Positions 61,301 through 64,000 of a stretch of DNA of 64,000 nt are shown here, piece by piece (the first letter of the stretch is position 1; each line of letters begins with the position of its first letter). Origin of the DNA: an uncultured Bacteroides sp. (GTDB lineage Bacteria > Bacteroidota > Bacteroidia > Bacteroidales > Bacteroidaceae). The translations under genes and the position numbers were made by a program. Location: positions 1-64,000 of the forward strand of contig CANSEY010000002.1 of the NCBI GenBank assembly GCA_947646015.1, read 5' to 3'. Under the pieces are notes generated by a model, which had not been told where the DNA came from, made no database searches, and saw nothing but the letters and a program-made list of their open reading frames with translations.

Positions 61301-61564
61301 CTCTCCGGTATTGGTGGCAGTAGAAGTCATGTACATCATGTTTTCTACACCGTTGATCTGCTCCTCCAACGGAGCAATCACACTGTTTAATACAGTTTGT
61401 GCATTGGCTCCCTGATACGTCGTGTTGACACGTACAGTAGGAGGGGCAATATCCGGATACTGGGAGATAGGCAGCGACAGCAGGCCTAACACACCCAGAA
61501 TCACTATCACGATGGAGATAACCGTTGATAGTACCGGACGATTAATAAATCTATCTAATTTCAT
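58361..61564 (-). CDS. RND efflux pump permease (AcrB/MexB, HAE1 family)
   Basis: This 1067-residue inner-membrane pump has the usual RND layout: FINRPVLSTVISIVIVILGV at the N-terminus, two large periplasmic loops and twelve helices. The proton-relay motif in helix 4 (VVDDAIVVVEGV) is intact. Members of the HAE1 class export hydrophobic drugs, bile acids and dyes. In Bacteroides such operons influence bile and antibiotic tolerance. It lies between its adaptor (24 bases) and its outer-membrane factor (16 bases). Confidence 0.97.
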   Translation of the reverse strand: MKLDRFINRPVLSTVISIVIVILGVLGLLSLPISQYPDIAPPTVRVNTTYQGANAQTVLNSVIAPLEEQINGVENMMYMTSTATNTGEASIEVYFKQGTDPDMAAVNVQNRVAKAQGLLPAEVTKVGVITSKRQTSMLLVFSLYSSDDKYDNEFLENYAKINLVPEVQRVPGVGDAMVLGADYSMRIWLKPDVMAQYHLMPTDVSAALAEQNIEAAPGSFGEQGKQTFQYTLRYKGRLQSQEEFENIVIRANSDGQVLRLKDIATIELGRLTYGFSNNVNGHPAVTVIVFQTAGSNATAIINDILDLLEKSESTFPPGVKVNISQNANDFLFASIHEVVKTLIEAFILVFIVVYIFLQDLRSTLIPAIAIPVALIGTFFVLYIIGFSINLLTLCAMVLAIAIVVDDAIVVVEGVHAKLDQGYKSARLASIDAMNELGGAIVSITLVMMSVFIPVSFMTGTSGTFYRQFGLTMAIAIALSAVNALTLSPALCAILLKPHDPDAKKKSTLASRFHASFNAAYDTVLKKYKKRVLFFIQKPVLTIGSVVVGFALLIFLMKVTPTGLVPNEDTGTIMAVVDMPPGSSLERTQEVMWQVDSLLASDLAIESRTMIAGYSFIAGQGPSYGSFICKMKNWDERSIAQRSDFVSGMLYLKAREVIKDARVLLFAPPMIPGYSVSNGFEMNLQDKTGGSLDKFYEVAQDFITKLQARPEIQSAQTSFNPNFPQYMIDIDAAACKKAGLSPSDILTTLQGYYGGLYSSNFNRFGKMYRVMIQADPNSRTNLESLNSVKVRNGNEMAPITQFMSVKRIYGPDNIKRFNMFTAMTINGSPADGYSSGQAIQAMQEVAEQTLPTGYGYEFSGMTREEQSSSGSTTAMIFVLCFVFVYLLLSAQYESYILPFAVLLSIPFGLAGSFIFAHLMGLANNVLPILGAATNNIYMQIALIMLMGLLAKNAILIVEFALDRRKMGMSITWAAVLGAGARLRPILMTSLAMVVGLLPLMFAMGVGANGNRALGTAAVGGMFIGMICQIFVVPALFVIFQYLQEKVKPIEWEDIDNTDAETEIEQYAK

Positions 61565-61588
61565 ATTCTGCTTTTTGAGTTAACTCGT

Positions 61589-62743
61589 TTACTGATTTTT
61601 GCGTTCTTCCAAAGCTGCTTTAAAGCGTTCGGCCGATTCCTGTTGGGTGAGCGGCTTGATAGTAGCACCGTCTTTCAGGGTGCTGACGTTTTCGACAACG
61701 ATTTTGTCGCCGGCTTTCAGTCCTGCAGTGACTACATAGTTTTGTCCGTCGTTGAGATTTAATATTTCTATTTCGGTATTTTTCACAGTGTTATCCGGCT
61801 GGAGCAGATATACGAATTTCTTATCCTGTATTTCGTAAGTTGCTTTTTGAGGGATAACGATTACATTCTCCTTGCTATAAGGAATCTGGATGTTACCGGT
61901 ACCGCCTGTTCTCAACAGATGTCCGTGATTCGGGAAAGTGGCACGCATGCTTACAGCACCTGTGTTTTGGTCGATGACTCCGCTTACCGTCTCTATTTTA
62001 CCGCTATCGGCATACAACGTTCCGTCAGCCAATGTCAGTTGAACAGCCGGGAAGCTATTCAGAAATTCAGTCTGAGAACCGTCCTGACGGATCAGGTTCA
62101 GTAATTCCTTTTCTGTCAGTGAAAAGTAAACGTACATCTGAGTGATGTCCGAGATCACAGTGAGAGGTGACGGGCTTGAAGCGCTTACCAAGCTACCTAC
62201 ACGGTAAGGGATTGTTCCGGCTACACCGTCCGAAGGGCTTGTTACGCGTGTGTATGCCAGATTTTGGTTAGCGCTGATCAGCTGGGCTTCGGCAGATGCC
62301 AATTGAGCTTTTGCAGATGCAAGTGTATTTTCAGCCATTTCCAGATCATAGTCGCTGATGATGTTTTTCTTGTTTAATTCACGTTTGTTTTTTACAGTGA
62401 TTTCCTGAGTAGAAACATTCGCTTTAGCTGTGGCTACAGCGGCTTTTGCTGCACGGGCGGCAGATTCATACTGCACCGGATCGATGACGAACAGTACCTG
62501 TCCTTTTTTGACCATAGATCCTTCATCAATATTCAGTTTAGTGATAAACCCGGAAACCTGCGGGCGGATTTCGATATCCTGTTTACCCTTGATTGTGGCC
62601 GGATAGGAGCTTTTCAGATTGACAGTGGTGGGCTGCAATGTCTCTACTGCACATTCGGGAGTTCCTCCCATGTTGAAGCCCTTTTTGCCGCAACCCGACA
62701 ACAAGGCTAAACAAAATGCAAACAAAACAATTTTACTTTTCAT
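61589..62743 (-). CDS. Efflux membrane-fusion protein (AcrA/MexA family)
   Basis: This 384-residue adaptor has a lipoprotein signal (LLSGCGKKG), a lipoyl-like beta segment (SGFITKLNIDEGSMVKKGQV), a helical hairpin (about residues 90-165) and a beta-barrel/MP domain. It should bridge the pump and outer-membrane channel in the periplasm. It is the first gene of the operon; promoter box TACTTTTG lies about 110 bases upstream. Confidence 0.95.
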   Translation of the reverse strand: MKSKIVLFAFCLALLSGCGKKGFNMGGTPECAVETLQPTTVNLKSSYPATIKGKQDIEIRPQVSGFITKLNIDEGSMVKKGQVLFVIDPVQYESAARAAKAAVATAKANVSTQEITVKNKRELNKKNIISDYDLEMAENTLASAKAQLASAEAQLISANQNLAYTRVTSPSDGVAGTIPYRVGSLVSASSPSPLTVISDITQMYVYFSLTEKELLNLIRQDGSQTEFLNSFPAVQLTLADGTLYADSGKIETVSGVIDQNTGAVSMRATFPNHGHLLRTGGTGNIQIPYSKENVIVIPQKATYEIQDKKFVYLLQPDNTVKNTEIEILNLNDGQNYVVTAGLKAGDKIVVENVSTLKDGATIKPLTQQESAERFKAALEERKNQ

Positions 62744-62855
62744 ACCTTCTTTATATTCAATTTTTAATGATGTTCATTTTGTGGCAAAGTGGTTTATCGT
62801 GATAACCTTATCAGGTATAGGTGAAAACTGATTACCCTTAATTAGTTTTCCGCGA

Positions 62856-62863
62856 CAAAAGTA
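62856..62863 (-). promoter_or_regulatory. Efflux operon -7 box
   Basis: TACTTTTG on the minus strand, about 113 bases before the adaptor start. The rest of the 62744-62990 interval is AT-rich with no gene and no regulator encoded. Confidence 0.5.
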
Positions 62864-62992
62864 CTCTTTATTTTCTATACCGTTGTTTTTTAATATCTGT
62901 TTTTAACGATGTTTTTCTCTAATTAATATAGGTGTAAAGCTCAAAATTACTTCAGATGGGTGCGAAACAGGCGGGGGCAGAAAAAAGATGAT

Positions 62993-63027
62993 AAAAAAAC
63001 AGTGATCCGGAAAATTCCGGACCACTG
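62993..63027 (-). terminator. Terminator of the beta-galactosidase gene
   Basis: CAGTG-TCCGGA and TCCGGA-CACTG form a 12-bp stem with one mismatch and a 4-base loop. On the minus strand it is followed by TTTTTTT. It lies 24 bases past the stop. Confidence 0.85.
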
Positions 63028-63051
63028 TCCCTGTTGTCATGGAATCTTGTT

Positions 63052-64000
63052 TCACATATTCACTTTGTGGCGTACGGGGGTCAGGATGAAACTGAATTCA
63101 TAATCCTGATAAGGTACACGGTATTTCTCCAGTGGAAGTGTTCCCCAACTGTTGACACATCCCAGACCCATCTGTACTTTATCGATGCAAAGGTTAGTGA
63201 AAGGAGCTTTCGCTACTTCAGGAGAGTGGCGTTGGTCTTTTTGTACTCCGTCATCCAAAGACTCGATGCTATAGTTCAAGGCAGAGGCGGAGAAAGGAGC
63301 GTCACCTACAAACTGCAGACCGTTTCCGCTGATATTCAATACTCTCCACCAGCGCAAATCGGTTTTGGTACCGGTTTCTTGCGGACGGATGTACGGGTAG
63401 AACTGTTCGGCAACTGTCTGGCGATATTTGCCAATTAAAGTAGAGTGATTGCGGTCGGCATAATTTTCAACCGGACCACGGCCATAATATTCCACTTCAT
63501 TGAAGTTTTCGGGCATTTGCATTTGCATGCCGAAACGGAACATATCAGAAACCTTTTCTTCTTTGCCGGCTTCCATCTTTTGAGTTACTTTGACCGCTCC
63601 CTCATTGTTGATAACATAAGTCAGGAATAGTTTTCCTTTTACAGCTTTCATTTCATATTCAGCCTGAACGATTGCCTGTTCGTTTTCGATACTTTGTTTC
63701 AATGAAGTCAACTTCAGTCCCGGATTTTTCCAGACAGCATACCGGTGCTGTAATCCTGCTCCATAATCATTATCGGTAGGAGCACGCCAGAAGTTAGGAG
63801 TCAGTTGAGCTCCCGGATTTAATAATTGCATACCATCTGCTTCGTAACGAGAGAGATATCCATTGTGCTTATTGAATTCGATTATGAAGTTTTCGCCTTC
63901 TACAATCAGATAATTATGGTCGTTGTCCTTAATGACCGGTACGACAATGTCAAGATTAGATGCTTTCTGGTTCTTTAATTCCAATGCTTTGGCTGTATAC
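63052..64000 (-). CDS. Beta-galactosidase (GH2), C-terminal part
   Basis: The frame runs off the right edge: 63985-64000 continues in frame (YTAKALELKNQ), so the apparent start at 63984 is a TTG in mid-gene. About 316 residues are visible, matching the small-chain domain of GH2 beta-galactosidases: FWRAPTDNDYGAG, YYGRGPVENYADR, RPQETGTKTDLRWW and a C-terminal MGLGCVNSWG. The catalytic domain is outside the window. It hydrolyses terminal beta-galactosides, likely for glycan use. Confidence 0.93.
   Translation of the reverse strand, partial: YTAKALELKNQKASNLDIVVPVIKDNDHNYLIVEGENFIIEFNKHNGYLSRYEADGMQLLNPGAQLTPNFWRAPTDNDYGAGLQHRYAVWKNPGLKLTSLKQSIENEQAIVQAEYEMKAVKGKLFLTYVINNEGAVKVTQKMEAGKEEKVSDMFRFGMQMQMPENFNEVEYYGRGPVENYADRNHSTLIGKYRQTVAEQFYPYIRPQETGTKTDLRWWRVLNISGNGLQFVGDAPFSASALNYSIESLDDGVQKDQRHSPEVAKAPFTNLCIDKVQMGLGCVNSWGTLPLEKYRVPYQDYEFSFILTPVRHKVNM

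Noticed and set aside
1..64000. CRISPR array, tRNA or rRNA genes
   Set aside because: No regularly spaced repeats of CRISPR type, and no cloverleaf or rRNA sequence was recognised on either strand by eye.

Overview
The window looks like a Bacteroides chromosome, probably B. fragilis or a close relative. The evidence is the repeated promoter pattern TTTG-N18-24-TAnnTTTG, a Bacteroidales conjugative-transposon tra operon, Bacteroides lipoproteins, an S46 dipeptidyl peptidase, a fimbrillin-type lipoprotein and an RND efflux operon. It falls into two parts that differ sharply in base composition.

Positions 1 to about 20.3 kb are the integrase-proximal end of a GC-rich conjugative transposon of the CTnDOT/CTnERL type. 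The plus strand carries the tail of traG, a DUF3876 lipoprotein and then traI, J, K, L, M, N, O and Q. The primase gene traP, usually found between traO and traQ, is absent. Two tandem paralogues of unknown function follow, the first with a frameshift, and then a strong terminator. The minus strand carries an accessory operon: ArdC-like anti-restriction protein, hypothetical proteins, a SLOG protein, a ParB-like protein with a cysteine cluster and a RadC-like JAMM protein. Its gene junctions hold recurrent small hairpins. Beyond it lie a ~180-bp imperfect palindrome and an AT-rich KAP P-loop NTPase cargo gene, a possible phage-exclusion gene. Two excisionase-like helix-turn-helix proteins and a convergent IntDOT-like tyrosine recombinase close the element.

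From about 20.5 kb the sequence is ordinary AT-richer chromosome. 20.5-26.4 kb holds a small lipoprotein, ybeY, two orphan genes, a transposase remnant and a fimbrillin/FISUMP-type surface lipoprotein. Upstream of that lipoprotein lies the best find of the window: a consensus Bacteroides promoter between two inverted tyrosine-recombinase-like sites (25975-26010 and 26108-26139). This is a probable invertible, phase-variable promoter, here facing away from the gene (OFF).

26.4-43.3 kb holds mainly housekeeping genes: SpmA/SpmB fusion, AlkD-like protein, ruvB, a polysaccharide flippase, DUF389, DPP7, an EamA exporter, a DEAD-box helicase, a lipoprotein tyrosine phosphatase, an overlapping LOG/SIS/PfkB operon and an M16 peptidase. 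43.4-64 kb holds a GNAT, a hexuronate pair (SDR-uxuA), dapB-lepB-lepB2-wbqC (lepB2 has lost both catalytic residues), DUF2851, DUF4348, dus, an outer-membrane barrel, a CBM9-like protein, an lpxA-like acyltransferase, an acrA-acrB-oprM type efflux operon and the 3' part of a GH2 beta-galactosidase gene that runs off the right edge.
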